Below are positions 6,738 to 16,301 of a stretch of 64,000 nt of DNA, piece by piece. This DNA comes from JAAYOS01 sp050950785 (GTDB taxonomy: Bacteria > Bacillota > Clostridia > Oscillospirales > JAAYOS01): the NCBI GenBank assembly GCA_050950785.1, contig JBMNIG010000027.1:17043-81042 (forward strand), given 5' to 3'. How positions within the stretch are numbered: the stretch's first letter is position 1; each line of letters starts with the position of its first letter. The notes under the pieces were generated by a model. The model was not told where the DNA came from. It did not search any database and saw only the letters and a list, made by a program, of their open reading frames with translations. The position numbers were made by a program, and so were the translations under genes.

Positions 6738-9183
6738 TACAACTGAAAATAAATCCACTGTCATGCCCATGCTGGCATTGAGGGGACTTACAGTCTTTCC
6801 CAATATGATACTGCACTTTGACGTGGGAAGAGAAAAGTCGGTAAGAGCTCTTGATCAGTGCATGCTTGAAGGGCAGACAATCTTTCTTGTGACACAGAAG
6901 GATATACGTGTTGAAGACCCGGGGATGGATGATCTATATCAGGTGGGAACAGTCTCCAGAGTCAGGCAGATGTTCAAGCTCCCCGGTGATAATGTTAGAT
7001 TGATCGTTGAGGGAAGTTATAGGGCAAGGCTAGTCGACATTATACAATCTGATAATTACTTTGTTGCCGAAGTGGAACAGATGCAAGAAAAGGAAAGCGA
7101 GCGCTCTTCAAAGAAAAAGGAAGCCCTTGTCCGAGAAGCCCAGAGAGCATTTGAAGAATATGCAGAAGCCGCCCCCAGAATGACAAACGAAGTACTCATC
7201 CAAGTGCTCTCATCGGATGAAGCAGGGTATCTGGCAGATTATATTACACAGAATATTTCTATTCGCCATACCGAAAAACAGGAAGTTCTTGAGATAATAG
7301 ACAAGACCAAGCGCCTTGAGAAGGTGTGTGCAATCCTATATCGTGAAACCGAACTTCTTGAGCTTGAGGGAGAAATACAGACAAAGGTACGCGACCAGAT
7401 AGTTAGACACCAGCGTGACTATTTTCTACGTGAGCAGTTGCGGGCAATCCAAAGTGAACTTGGCGAATCAGTTGAACATAGAAGCGAATACGACGAGTAC
7501 GCTAAGAAAATAAAGGCATTACGACTCCCGGATGAACACGAAGAGAAATTACTAAAGGAAGCATCGAGACTTTCTAATATGCATCCCGGATCGGCGGAGG
7601 CAGCGGTGATCAGGACTTATCTTGACACATGCATTGAAGTTCCCTGGCACAAGATGACAAAGGACAAGCTTGATATAGCTAGAGTATCTAAAAGACTAGA
7701 CGCCGACCACTATGGACTTGAAAAGGTTAAAGAGAGGATCCTCGAATTTCTTTCCGTGAAAAAGCTGTCCCCTGAACTAAAAGGACAGATAATATGCCTT
7801 GTTGGACCACCCGGTGTCGGCAAGACATCTATAGCTACGTCAATAGCCCGGGCGATCAATCGAAAATACGCAAGAATGTCTTTGGGTGGAGTAAGGGACG
7901 AAGCTGAGATTCGCGGTCACCGAAGGACATATGTAGGTGCTATGCCGGGGCGTATTATCAATGCTGTCATTCAGGCAGGTAGTAAAAATCCGGTAATACT
8001 CATGGATGAGATAGATAAGCTGGGACACGACTTTAGAGGAGATCCGGCATCCGCACTGCTTGAAGTGCTTGACTCGGAGCAAAACAGCAGCTTCAGAGAC
8101 CATTATCTTGAAATCCCATATGATCTGTCAGAAGTCCTGTTCATCACTACTGCAAATACTTTGGACACTATTCCGCGGCCACTAATCGACCGAATGGAAG
8201 TAATTGAGCTTACAAGCTATACCGATGAAGAAAAACTTCAAATCGCAAAGCGTCATCTGTTATCAAAGCAGCTTAAAAAGCACGGACTGAACCGGCGTAT
8301 GCTTAAATTCAACGATGATGCAATAAGGGAAATTATTGTCTGCTATACAAAGGAATCGGGAGTCCGGCAACTTGAGCGTGAGATTGCCGCCGTATGTAGA
8401 AAAGCGGCAAAACAAATTGCATTGGGCGAAGTTTCCAGTGTTTCGGTCACAGCTAATGCTGTTGAAAAATTCCTAGGTGTGCAAAAGTATAAACCTGAAA
8501 GATTGAAAAGAACGGATGAGGTTGGGGTAGTACACGGACTTGCTTGGACTTCGTCAGGTGGCGAGCTGTTGGAAGTCGAGGTCAGTATTGTTGACGGAAC
8601 TGGAAAAGTAGAGTTGACCGGAAACCTGGGTGACGTAATGAAGGAGTCTGCAAAAGCGGCGATGACATATATCAGAAGTCGGGCTGAGACTCTCGAAATC
8701 GACCCGGATTTTTACAAGGATAAGGATATACATTTACACTTTCCTGAGGGAGCGATACCAAAGGATGGCCCCTCCGCGGGAATAGCGATTACAACTGCTA
8801 TTGTTTCGGCTCTTACCGGTGCACCTGTACGCGGAGATGTCGCCATGACAGGTGAGGTCACGATTCGCGGAAGGGTTTTGCCGATCGGTGGTCTCAAGGA
8901 AAAGACAATGGCGGCTTTTAGAAACGGCATTAAGACGGTTATACTACCAGCCACAAACGAGTCCGATCTTGACGAGATCGATCCAACCGTTCGCAAGGCA
9001 TTGCAGTTTGTTTTGGTGGACAACGCAGATTCGGTTTTAAAAGCGGCAATAGACTTTTCGCGTAGAACACAAAGAGTAGTCAAAAAGTCCAAAGCTGAGT
9101 CGGGCGACATGGACAACCCCCAAGGCTTTCCACATGAGTCTGACGAGGCAATGAGACCCATGGAGAGGCAGGTTCTTCAATGA
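6709..9183 (+). CDS. lon: ATP-dependent Lon protease
   Basis: Cytosolic AAA+ serine protease that degrades misfolded and regulatory proteins; 824 aa from ATG 6709, which has GGAG 12 nt upstream (an ATG 18 bases earlier has no site). Domains in order: N-terminal LON substrate domain (about 20-210), coiled region, AAA+ module with Walker A GPPGVGKT at 366-373 and Walker B VILMDEIDK, and the C-terminal protease domain with PKDGPSAG (Ser689) and GGLKEK (Lys732 by E. coli spacing). The stop overlaps the start of engB (ATGA). lon next to engB is the usual Firmicute order. Confidence 0.97.
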   Translation: MAQNLNADINTTENKSTVMPMLALRGLTVFPNMILHFDVGREKSVRALDQCMLEGQTIFLVTQKDIRVEDPGMDDLYQVGTVSRVRQMFKLPGDNVRLIVEGSYRARLVDIIQSDNYFVAEVEQMQEKESERSSKKKEALVREAQRAFEEYAEAAPRMTNEVLIQVLSSDEAGYLADYITQNISIRHTEKQEVLEIIDKTKRLEKVCAILYRETELLELEGEIQTKVRDQIVRHQRDYFLREQLRAIQSELGESVEHRSEYDEYAKKIKALRLPDEHEEKLLKEASRLSNMHPGSAEAAVIRTYLDTCIEVPWHKMTKDKLDIARVSKRLDADHYGLEKVKERILEFLSVKKLSPELKGQIICLVGPPGVGKTSIATSIARAINRKYARMSLGGVRDEAEIRGHRRTYVGAMPGRIINAVIQAGSKNPVILMDEIDKLGHDFRGDPASALLEVLDSEQNSSFRDHYLEIPYDLSEVLFITTANTLDTIPRPLIDRMEVIELTSYTDEEKLQIAKRHLLSKQLKKHGLNRRMLKFNDDAIREIIVCYTKESGVRQLEREIAAVCRKAAKQIALGEVSSVSVTANAVEKFLGVQKYKPERLKRTDEVGVVHGLAWTSSGGELLEVEVSIVDGTGKVELTGNLGDVMKESAKAAMTYIRSRAETLEIDPDFYKDKDIHLHFPEGAIPKDGPSAGIAITTAIVSALTGAPVRGDVAMTGEVTIRGRVLPIGGLKEKTMAAFRNGIKTVILPATNESDLDEIDPTVRKALQFVLVDNADSVLKAAIDFSRRTQRVVKKSKAESGDMDNPQGFPHESDEAMRPMERQVLQ

Positions 9184-9767
9184 ATCTGAATCTACACAAT
9201 GCAGAGTTTATCAAATCCGCGGCTGACCCCTCCGGATTCATCAGGGATGGTTTGCCCGTCATAGCTTTTGCCGGAAGATCAAATGCCGGAAAGTCTTCTA
9301 CGATTAATGCCCTTTTGAACAGAAAAAGCCTGGCCAGGGTAAGTGAAACTCCGGGTAAAACTAGTTTTGTCAACTATTATCAGATCGACAAGAAACTTTA
9401 TCTGGCTGATCTTCCTGGATTTGGATTTGCAAAAACCTCCAAGGCTCAAAAGGCGGCATGGGGGGCGCTCATGGATGCCTTCTTTGCTGACCGGGAAAAT
9501 CTCTATCTATGCGTATTGATAGTTGATGCCAGACACAAGCCTACTGCGGATGACATACAAATGAGCAATTACCTTGCATATGCAGGAATACCCTATATAG
9601 TTGCTGCAAATAAAGTAGATAAACTGAAAAAAAGTGCTATAGAGCCCCAGATGCAGCTGATCAGAGAGACTTTGGATCTCGATGACGCGGATAACTTGAT
9701 CTATTATTCTGCAAGAACCAAATCTGGTATAGAAAGTTTTAGAGATATGCTGTTTGGCGCGCTATAA
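9180..9767 (+). CDS. engB: Ribosome-biogenesis GTPase EngB/YsxC
   Basis: Essential GTPase in large-subunit assembly, 195 aa. All G motifs are visible: G1 GRSNAGKSS (32-40), G2 TPGKT (57-61), G3 DLPG (77-80), G4 NKVD (144-147) and G5 SARTKSG (about 177). Its ATG overlaps the lon stop by 4 nt (ATGA), so translation is coupled. Length matches the family. Confidence 0.97.
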   Translation: MNLNLHNAEFIKSAADPSGFIRDGLPVIAFAGRSNAGKSSTINALLNRKSLARVSETPGKTSFVNYYQIDKKLYLADLPGFGFAKTSKAQKAAWGALMDAFFADRENLYLCVLIVDARHKPTADDIQMSNYLAYAGIPYIVAANKVDKLKKSAIEPQMQLIRETLDLDDADNLIYYSARTKSGIESFRDMLFGAL

Positions 9768-10148
9768 CTAAAACAAATTTGCAAGACTCAAAGTTTCTTC
9801 AAATATCATCTGCTGGAGTCTGACCTGTACTTGTTTTGCGGCTTTTTCAGCCTCTGAGAGACTTTGTAAATCAATGTGGCTCCTCAGTTCGATCATTGCA
9901 GCTTCGGCATCATCAATATGGTCATGGAGCATTACCGACATATAGTACCATTTTTTCTCAAACCAAGTATTTAAGACAGATGTCATTTTTTCTGATGCGC
10001 TTTCCCATTCCTCTTTTAGGACATCTTCAACGATCATATCTATGTCACTTATAACAGCTTCGAGACAAGCCTTAAGATACATTTGGTTTGCGACACACAG
10101 CAAAGTTATGACTATTAGCATCGCAAGTCCTGCAACCAGCAATCTCAT
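9768..10148 (-). CDS. DUF4363-type membrane-anchored protein
   Basis: 126 aa with one N-terminal transmembrane helix (about 3-24) and a mostly helical, charged extracytoplasmic part rich in E, D and W, the pattern of DUF4363 proteins. Function is unknown. Its start overlaps the end of the DUF421 gene upstream (4 nt); the two families are commonly paired in spore-forming Firmicutes. It converges with engB: the stops almost touch, and I see no terminator between them. Confidence 0.75.
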   Translation of the reverse strand: MRLLVAGLAMLIVITLLCVANQMYLKACLEAVISDIDMIVEDVLKEEWESASEKMTSVLNTWFEKKWYYMSVMLHDHIDDAEAAMIELRSHIDLQSLSEAEKAAKQVQVRLQQMIFEETLSLANLF

Positions 10149-10825
10149 CGTTTACGCTCCTTTTCGGATATATAGACATTGCCCAGATCGTCTATGGTCA
10201 TCAAAAAGATGTCCTTCGGTCCGGGCATTTTTTTCATGCGCAGGTACTTATTTATCCAAGACTCATCGACGTTTCGTATTTTCATATTATTTTTTAGTAG
10301 TTTACCGTCATTGATTACTGCAATTGGAAGACCGGTGTCAGGCACATTTATTTTCAGGTCGGACACAGTCGCAGGCTTATGATCAGCATATAAAATCACA
10401 TTAAGCTCACCGCTTGTTTCAAGTATTGCATATTTTACCTGTGAAATATCTGTGACATCTTTACCCCTAAGCTCCTCGATCAGCTCGTCAACAGTGATCC
10501 TGCTCTTCATAAGTTCTTTTTGTACGATTTTTCCGTTTTGAACGACAATACTGGGTTTTCCGCATAATAGAACTCTGAAAGGAAGGTTTTTCAAGATCCC
10601 AAAAGTTATCAGAAGTTCAAGACCTATCAACGCAAATATGGGTACTATCCCATACATTAATGGAGTTCCGACATTCTCGATGGGTACCGAAGCAATATCT
10701 GAAATCAGAAGAGCAATAACAAACTCTGACGGCTCCATTTCGCCAAGTTGTCTCTTGCCCAGTATACGCATTGAAATTATTATGAGAATAAACAGAATAA
10801 CTGTACGGCATAGTACAACAAGCAT
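10145..10825 (-). CDS. DUF421 (YetF-like) membrane protein
   Basis: 226 aa from ATG 10825 (AAAGGAG eight bases upstream; an in-frame start 21 bases earlier lacks a site). Three N-terminal hydrophobic segments include the family motif RILGKRQLGEMEPSEFVI (about 20-37), followed by a cytosolic domain with KSRITVDELIEELR. The family occurs in spore formers and has been linked to the spore membrane, but its molecular role is not established. Co-transcribed with the DUF4363 gene. Confidence 0.82.
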   Translation of the reverse strand: MLVVLCRTVILFILIIISMRILGKRQLGEMEPSEFVIALLISDIASVPIENVGTPLMYGIVPIFALIGLELLITFGILKNLPFRVLLCGKPSIVVQNGKIVQKELMKSRITVDELIEELRGKDVTDISQVKYAILETSGELNVILYADHKPATVSDLKINVPDTGLPIAVINDGKLLKNNMKIRNVDESWINKYLRMKKMPGPKDIFLMTIDDLGNVYISEKERKR

Positions 10826-11015
10826 GTTATAAACTCCTTTCACCATCTGCTGAATATTGTTGTGTGCTAATTGCGCGGAACTGTGTGTAGTTTATACAGT
10901 CACAGTTTATTTATTACATAGCTGGAACACTTACACCTTACATAGCATAAAATAGTATTAGGGGAGTTGGACTTTGCTCAGCACTATGTGTAGATTTTGA
11001 AATGGAGGGGTTTTG

Positions 11016-11786
11016 ATGCGGAGAAGACTGCTTTATCCTCCTAAACGACTTCCTTCAAGACGTCCCCGTCGTATGCGAACCGGTAAGCGTCCAAGTAGAC
11101 CAGCCGGCAGCAGGCGGAGATTCCCAATAATATTCTTTTTTGTCATTTTGCTTCTCATCGCAGGTCTGGTAGTGTTTGAACTTAGGCTTGGTCCCGTAGT
11201 AAAGCAGATAGCTCTTGCAAGGGTTACATATATAGCCGGAAAAGTAATAAACGATGCAATAAACGAACAGATCGAAAAGGATTTTACCCAGTTTGAGGAT
11301 CTGATTACTTTTCATAAGACGACGGATGGATTGATCACAGCATATACTCCCAACTACGGCAAGATAAACCTGCTTAAAGTCAATATTATTGCCAATGTAC
11401 TTGATAAAATCAATCACATGGACACAACACAACTTAAAATCCCCCTTGGTAACATACTAAATGGTGAGATGTTATCAGGAGTAGGACCAAGAATCCCCAT
11501 TAGGATCCTTCCTGTTGCTACCGCAGAAGCTAAGTTTGCGACAGCCTTCACATCTGCCGGAATAAATCAGACGCGCCATCAAATATTAGTTGAAGTGACG
11601 GTCAACATTGGTGTAGTTCTTCCCGGAATGAGAACAGGAACAGAAGTAACATCACAGGTAAATATTGCTGAAACTATTATTGTCGGAAATGTACCAAATA
11701 CTTATACTTATTTGGAGGATACCGGCATGTCTCCCTTTGAAATATATGGCGACATCGATCTTTACGGCAATAACGCAGGTGATTGA
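11016..11786 (+). CDS. yunB: Sporulation protein YunB
   Basis: 256 aa from ATG 11016, with GGAGGGG upstream (a TTG directly before it is less likely). A very basic N-terminus (about residues 1-35) precedes one transmembrane helix (about 38-57); the rest is extracytoplasmic, beginning LRLGPVVKQIALARVTYIAG and including VINDAI, as in YunB. In Bacillus yunB belongs to the sigma-E regulon and affects spore formation; the biochemical role is unknown. It stands alone between the DUF421 pair and ligA. Confidence 0.88.
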   Translation: MRRRLLYPPKRLPSRRPRRMRTGKRPSRPAGSRRRFPIIFFFVILLLIAGLVVFELRLGPVVKQIALARVTYIAGKVINDAINEQIEKDFTQFEDLITFHKTTDGLITAYTPNYGKINLLKVNIIANVLDKINHMDTTQLKIPLGNILNGEMLSGVGPRIPIRILPVATAEAKFATAFTSAGINQTRHQILVEVTVNIGVVLPGMRTGTEVTSQVNIAETIIVGNVPNTYTYLEDTGMSPFEIYGDIDLYGNNAGD

Positions 11787-11983
11787 TGCTGCGCAATGAA
11801 TAGGCAAATGGCAATGGACAATTCAGACTTGCTGATGTAAAATAATCTCTGTTGATGATGATTTTTTCTGATTACTTTTGTATTGAGACGCAAGCTTTTA
11901 ATAAGTAATTGTTTGAAGATCGAAAATAGTGCATTTGGAGTAAGACACTGTCTTATTTGGGCACATAAGGAACGGTGATAATA

Positions 11984-13966
11984 ATGGATGCCATAGCCGC
12001 AGAGATAAAAGCTCTAAGAAAAAAGATCGAAGAACATAACTATCACTATCATGTACAGGATAAACCGGTAATTACTGATTACGAATACGACATGCTGATG
12101 AAAAGGCTCATTGAGCTTGAGGAGGCTTATCCGGAACTTGACTCTATCGATTCTCCTACCCATCGTGTCGGAGGGCAGCCACTCGATGTATTTGAAAAGG
12201 TCACACACGCGGTTGCGCTTCAAAGCCTAAATGATGCATTTGATTATGACGAGGTCCGTGCATTTGACAAGCGTATACGGGCTGTTTTAGGCGATCGGGT
12301 GGAATATGTAGTTGAACCGAAAGTGGACGGACTATCTGTCTCATTAGAGTATGAGAACGGTGTTTTTGTACGCGGCGCTACAAGGGGTGACGGTGAAGTC
12401 GGGGAAAATGTGACTGAAAACCTGCGGACGGTTAAATCGCTGCCTCTTAGGATCGACTGCGAATATCCAAGGATAATCATTCGCGGAGAGGTCTATATGT
12501 CAAAGAAGGTTTTCGAGGAATTGAATGCAGAACGCGAGCTTGAGGGACTGCCTTTGTTTGCAAATCCACGAAATGCGGCTGCAGGGTCGTTGCGTCAGTT
12601 AGACTCGAAGATAACCGCTGAGAGAAAACTTGACCTTGTAGTTTTTAATATACAACTGGCTCAAGGGGCCGAATTTGAAAGTCATTCTGAAACTCTTGAG
12701 TTTCTAAGAACTCTGAGGTTTAGAAGTAACTCATATAAAGTATGCAGAGACGTCGAAGAGATAATTTCCGAAATTGAAAGAATCGGCCAATTCAGAGGCG
12801 ATTATCCATTTGAAATAGACGGCTCAGTTGTCAAACTGAACTCTCTTTCTGACAGAGATCTTATAGGCAGCACTGCGAAAGCACCACGGTGGGCAGTGGC
12901 ATTTAAATATCCCCCTGAGAAAAAGCCGAGCGTTCTCAAAAATATCGTAGTTCAAGTCGGCAGAACAGGAGTATTGACTCCGAAGGCGGAAATCGAGCCA
13001 GTGCACCTGGACGGTTCTACAGTAACAAATGTCACACTCCATAATAGTGATTACATTGCACTTAAGGATATTCGAATTGGCGATACGGTAATAGTACAGA
13101 AGGCAGGAGACATCATCCCAGAAGTCGTTGAGGTCGATAAGTCAAAACGTCCCGATTGGGCAAAGCCCTATGAGTTTCCTGTAAGGTGTCCTGCTTGCGG
13201 TTCGGATGTAGTTCGCGAGCAAGGTGAAGTTGCCTATCGGTGCACAGGGGCCGAATGTCCTGCGCAGCTTGTACGAAATATTATGCACTTTGTTTCTCGC
13301 GATGCCATGAACATTGAGGGCTTAGGTCCAAAGGTCATTGAGCAGCTTGTACAGGAAGGTCTCCTTAGCTCTTCCGCCGATCTTTATTATCTTGAAGAAG
13401 AAGCGCTGTTAGGTTTGCCGCGCTTTGGAAAAAAGTCGGTTGAGAATTTGATGCATCAGGTTGAACGGTCAAAAGCAAACGACCTGTCCAGACTCCTGTA
13501 TGCGTTTGGTATTAGGCATATCGGTCAGAAGGCAGCAAAGTCACTAGCAAAAGAGTTCAAAACACTTTCCGATCTTCAACAGGCAGATGTGGCAACGATT
13601 TCTCAGGTACCTGATATCGGTATAATAATGGCTGAGAGCATCGTTCGTTGGTTTTCGAGTGAGCAGTCGCTTCATCTGATTTCACGACTTAAAGAGGCCG
13701 GAGTCAATATGTCATACCAGCAGACATCTGAAAGCAATAAATTTGAGGGAATGACTTTTGTTCTCACCGGCACCCTAAGCCGCTATACTAGATCTGAAGC
13801 CGCTGCAATGATCGAGTCAAACGGTGGTAAGGTCAGTTCCGCTGTATCAAAGAAGACTACCTATGTTGTTGCAGGTGAAGAGGCCGGATCTAAGCTTGAC
13901 AAAGCAAATGCACTTGGGATACCTGTGCTGACAGAATCTGAATTTGAGCAATTACTTCAAAGCTAA
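11984..13966 (+). CDS. ligA: NAD-dependent DNA ligase LigA
   Basis: Seals nicks in replication and repair using NAD+. 660 aa from ATG 11984, which has GGTGAT four bases upstream, the 3' part of the ribosome-binding consensus; the in-frame GTG at 11975 is an alternative. Domain Ia HNYHYHVQDKP (about 18-28), adenylation domain with the active-site KVDG at 113-116, OB fold, a zinc finger with CPAC...CTGAEC (about 401-425), helix-hairpin-helix repeats, and a C-terminal BRCT domain (about 585-660). Complete and of family length. pcrA, its usual neighbour, is not present. Confidence 0.97.
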   Translation: MDAIAAEIKALRKKIEEHNYHYHVQDKPVITDYEYDMLMKRLIELEEAYPELDSIDSPTHRVGGQPLDVFEKVTHAVALQSLNDAFDYDEVRAFDKRIRAVLGDRVEYVVEPKVDGLSVSLEYENGVFVRGATRGDGEVGENVTENLRTVKSLPLRIDCEYPRIIIRGEVYMSKKVFEELNAERELEGLPLFANPRNAAAGSLRQLDSKITAERKLDLVVFNIQLAQGAEFESHSETLEFLRTLRFRSNSYKVCRDVEEIISEIERIGQFRGDYPFEIDGSVVKLNSLSDRDLIGSTAKAPRWAVAFKYPPEKKPSVLKNIVVQVGRTGVLTPKAEIEPVHLDGSTVTNVTLHNSDYIALKDIRIGDTVIVQKAGDIIPEVVEVDKSKRPDWAKPYEFPVRCPACGSDVVREQGEVAYRCTGAECPAQLVRNIMHFVSRDAMNIEGLGPKVIEQLVQEGLLSSSADLYYLEEEALLGLPRFGKKSVENLMHQVERSKANDLSRLLYAFGIRHIGQKAAKSLAKEFKTLSDLQQADVATISQVPDIGIIMAESIVRWFSSEQSLHLISRLKEAGVNMSYQQTSESNKFEGMTFVLTGTLSRYTRSEAAAMIESNGGKVSSAVSKKTTYVVAGEEAGSKLDKANALGIPVLTESEFEQLLQS

Positions 13967-13993
13967 GTTAATAAACAAGAATATTTCAAACAG

Positions 13994-14031
13994 CTACCGC
14001 GTACCAGTAATTGGGCGCGGTAGTATTTTTG
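13994..14031 (+). terminator. Terminator after ligA
   Basis: CTACCGCG (13994-14001) pairs with CGCGGTAG (14016-14023) and is followed by TATTTTTG. It separates ligA from the spoIIIA operon. Confidence 0.8.
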
Positions 14032-14050
14032 TCATCATTTATAATGCAAA

Positions 14051-14080
14051 GTCATAAACAGGGGATGTCCAAAATATGAT
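14051..14080 (+). promoter_or_regulatory. Candidate sigma-E promoter of the spoIIIA operon
   Basis: GTCATAAA (14051-14058), a 14-nt spacer and AATATGAT (14073-14080) resemble the sigma-E elements (about GTCATATT and CATACAAT). The position upstream of spoIIIAA fits its known sigma-E control. The match is imperfect, so this is an inference. Confidence 0.4.
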
Positions 14081-14168
14081 ATGGTAGAGGAATTCTAAAA
14101 AGATAGATTGTTATCAGATATTTATGAGTACAACTGATAACGGTCATGACTTTGAAAGGAATAGGAAG

Positions 14169-15116
14169 ATGTGTGCTATGCGGTTGGATGAGAAAAAACA
14201 GAGGGAACGTTACGATAGCGCAGCAAGGCTGTTGCCGAGACGATTTCAGTCTCTTGCTCTAAACTCCGATGATTGGATCAAGTGTTCTGCTGAGGAGTTT
14301 CGCCTTAGAGTCGGGAGACCGTTTGCTATCACTTGCTCGGGCAATGAGTATGAGCCTTCGTCTACAGCAACCATATCACCGCAGGATATAGTGGAGTTTC
14401 TGCGCATCGTATCAAATGGGTCTGTACATACAGTTGCAGAAAGTCTAAAACGCGGGTTTGTAACAGCTGAAGGTGGTCATAGAGTAGGCGTCTGCGGTAG
14501 CGCTGTGATCAAAAGTGGCGAAGTTGCCGGGATCAAAAATTTCTCATCTGCTTCTCTTCGAATTGCGAGGGAAATAAGGGACATTGGCAAGAGTATCTAC
14601 GATATACTCATTTCAGAAGAGATCTTTCCAAATCTGTTGATCGTATCTCCACCGGGAGGCGGAAAAACGACTCTGTTGAGGGATTTGATAAGGTTGATTT
14701 CGGACGGAGAAAAGAGAGTAGCGGTTGCTGATGAGCGAAACGAACTTTCGGCAATGGTCGAAGGCATTCCGGGTTTTGACATCGGGAGACGTACAGATGT
14801 ACTTGAGGGCTGTAGCAAATCAGAGGCGGTATTGATGCTTCTCAGGACGATGTCACCTCAAGTTATTGTAATGGATGAGATCACATCGCCTGAAGATATG
14901 GATGCCATGGAACGCGCAGCTAATTGTGGCGTATCCTTACTGGCTACGGCACACGCCTATAGCATGGAAGACTTATCTCGGCGAGTTTATTACAAGTCGG
15001 CATCGAGGCTTTTCGACCGGATCGTTCGAATTACAGTTTCTAGCGGCAAGAGAAATTATGAATTGCTGAAATTTGCCGACTCAGATTATGAAAATGGGTT
15101 TAGCAACTATGGTTAA
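14169..15116 (+). CDS. spoIIIAA: SpoIIIAA ATPase
   Basis: ATPase of the SpoIIIA-SpoIIQ channel between mother cell and forespore, related to type II/IV secretion ATPases. 315 aa from ATG 14169, which has AAAGGA eight bases upstream; the open frame begins at ATG 14124 without a site. Walker A PPGGGKTT at about 161-168 and Walker B VIVMDEI at about 232-238. First of eight overlapping or closely spaced genes; its last bases overlap the start of spoIIIAB. Confidence 0.95.
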   Translation: MCAMRLDEKKQRERYDSAARLLPRRFQSLALNSDDWIKCSAEEFRLRVGRPFAITCSGNEYEPSSTATISPQDIVEFLRIVSNGSVHTVAESLKRGFVTAEGGHRVGVCGSAVIKSGEVAGIKNFSSASLRIAREIRDIGKSIYDILISEEIFPNLLIVSPPGGGKTTLLRDLIRLISDGEKRVAVADERNELSAMVEGIPGFDIGRRTDVLEGCSKSEAVLMLLRTMSPQVIVMDEITSPEDMDAMERAANCGVSLLATAHAYSMEDLSRRVYYKSASRLFDRIVRITVSSGKRNYELLKFADSDYENGFSNYG

Positions 15117-15630
15117 ATTGATTGGATCTTTATGTATTGTTTTCGGCTGTTCAATGATAGGTGTAATAGCCAATAAGCGATTGAGGGATCATGTATCTGT
15201 TTTACAGAACTTAATTGCAATTGTCCAAACCATTGAATCGGAAATCAGTAGCCAACTGTCGCCTATTCCTGCAGCATTGCAGACAGCCGTAAATACAATT
15301 GGAAATAAAAACTCAGCCTGTGTAGCATTTATCAATCAGGTTCTTATCGGACTGGAGATAAAAGGACCCCATGTGTTTCCGGAAATATGGAGGTCTTCAG
15401 TAGCGGATACACTGGAAGTACTTAATGAGAGAGAAAAAAACCTGTTAAATGAGCTTGCAGACAAGTTAGGCAGATATGGTGCTGAAGAGCAGTTGTCGGC
15501 GTTGAGAACCGTAAGATCCGGATTAAGTCGTTTTATGCAATCGGCAGAAGAGGAGAAATCCAGATCCGGCAAAGTGTATATGACGCTTGGAACAGCTCTC
15601 GGAATTGCACTCGTAATCATTCTTGTATGA
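15109..15630 (+). CDS. spoIIIAB: SpoIIIAB
   Basis: 173 aa with an N-terminal and a C-terminal transmembrane helix enclosing a helical domain, resembling GspF-like secretion proteins; part of the SpoIIIA channel. MVKLIGSLCIVFG is the usual beginning, and ATG 15109 overlaps the spoIIIAA stop by 8 nt. Earlier in-frame ATGs exist (15088, 15094) and cannot be excluded, since the ribosome site is weak. Confidence 0.93.
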   Translation: MVKLIGSLCIVFGCSMIGVIANKRLRDHVSVLQNLIAIVQTIESEISSQLSPIPAALQTAVNTIGNKNSACVAFINQVLIGLEIKGPHVFPEIWRSSVADTLEVLNEREKNLLNELADKLGRYGAEEQLSALRTVRSGLSRFMQSAEEEKSRSGKVYMTLGTALGIALVIILV

Positions 15631-15664
15631 TCGAAATACGTTCAAAAGAGCGAGGGTATTGAAA

Positions 15665-15859
15665 ATGCAGGTTGACTTAATATTTAAAATTGCTGCAATC
15701 GGAATACTTGTGGCTGTTCTAAACCAGCTTCTGATCCGTTCGGGCAGGGAGGAACAGGCTATGATGACCAATCTGGCCGGACTTATAGTGGTGCTAATGA
15801 TTTTGCTTCAGGAGATAAGCAAACTGTTTGACATGGTCAAGTCACTGTTCGGATTCTGA
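15665..15859 (+). CDS. spoIIIAC: SpoIIIAC
   Basis: Small 64-aa protein with two transmembrane helices, of the usual SpoIIIAC size. The N-terminal segment (about 3-20) and the second helix (about 34-52) flank RSGREEQAMM. Start ATG 15665 has GAGGG about 8 nt upstream. It sits between AB and AD in the conserved operon order. Confidence 0.92.
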   Translation: MQVDLIFKIAAIGILVAVLNQLLIRSGREEQAMMTNLAGLIVVLMILLQEISKLFDMVKSLFGF

Positions 15860-15890
15860 CCTTGCACTGATTTAACAAAAAGGAAAAGCT

Positions 15891-16283
15891 ATGGATCAAG
15901 TGTTGAAAGTTGTGGCAATCGGGATTCTGGCATGCATTTTGGGCGTGACCATCAAGAAGGAATATCCGGTAGGTACGCTTCTTGTTTCGCTTGCCGCGGC
16001 AGTAGTAATACTCTTTTTTACCATGTCGCTTTTGCGACCGGTAAAGGAATTTATTGACGACCTGGCGAGAACAGCTGAGTTGTCTCCGTCGGTACTTGCA
16101 CCACTTTATAAAACACTGGGTATAGCCATCATAACGAGAGTGGCATCAGAGGCATGCGAAGACGCAAAGGAAAAGGCTTTCGGGGTTTACATAGAAGTGG
16201 CTGGCGCTGTCGCAGCACTATATGTTTCGCTACCACTGCTTTCAGCAGTATTTAAATTAGTAAGCTCGTATTTGCAGCCATGA
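15891..16283 (+). CDS. spoIIIAD: SpoIIIAD
   Basis: 130 aa, four hydrophobic segments, homologous in part to SpoIIIAC (ILVAVL/ILACIL-type first helix). Membrane component of the SpoIIIA complex. AAAAGGAAAA precedes the ATG by about 4 nt. Standard position in the operon. Confidence 0.92.
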   Translation: MDQVLKVVAIGILACILGVTIKKEYPVGTLLVSLAAAVVILFFTMSLLRPVKEFIDDLARTAELSPSVLAPLYKTLGIAIITRVASEACEDAKEKAFGVYIEVAGAVAALYVSLPLLSAVFKLVSSYLQP

Positions 16284-16301
16284 AACTATAGGAAGTATGA
16301 C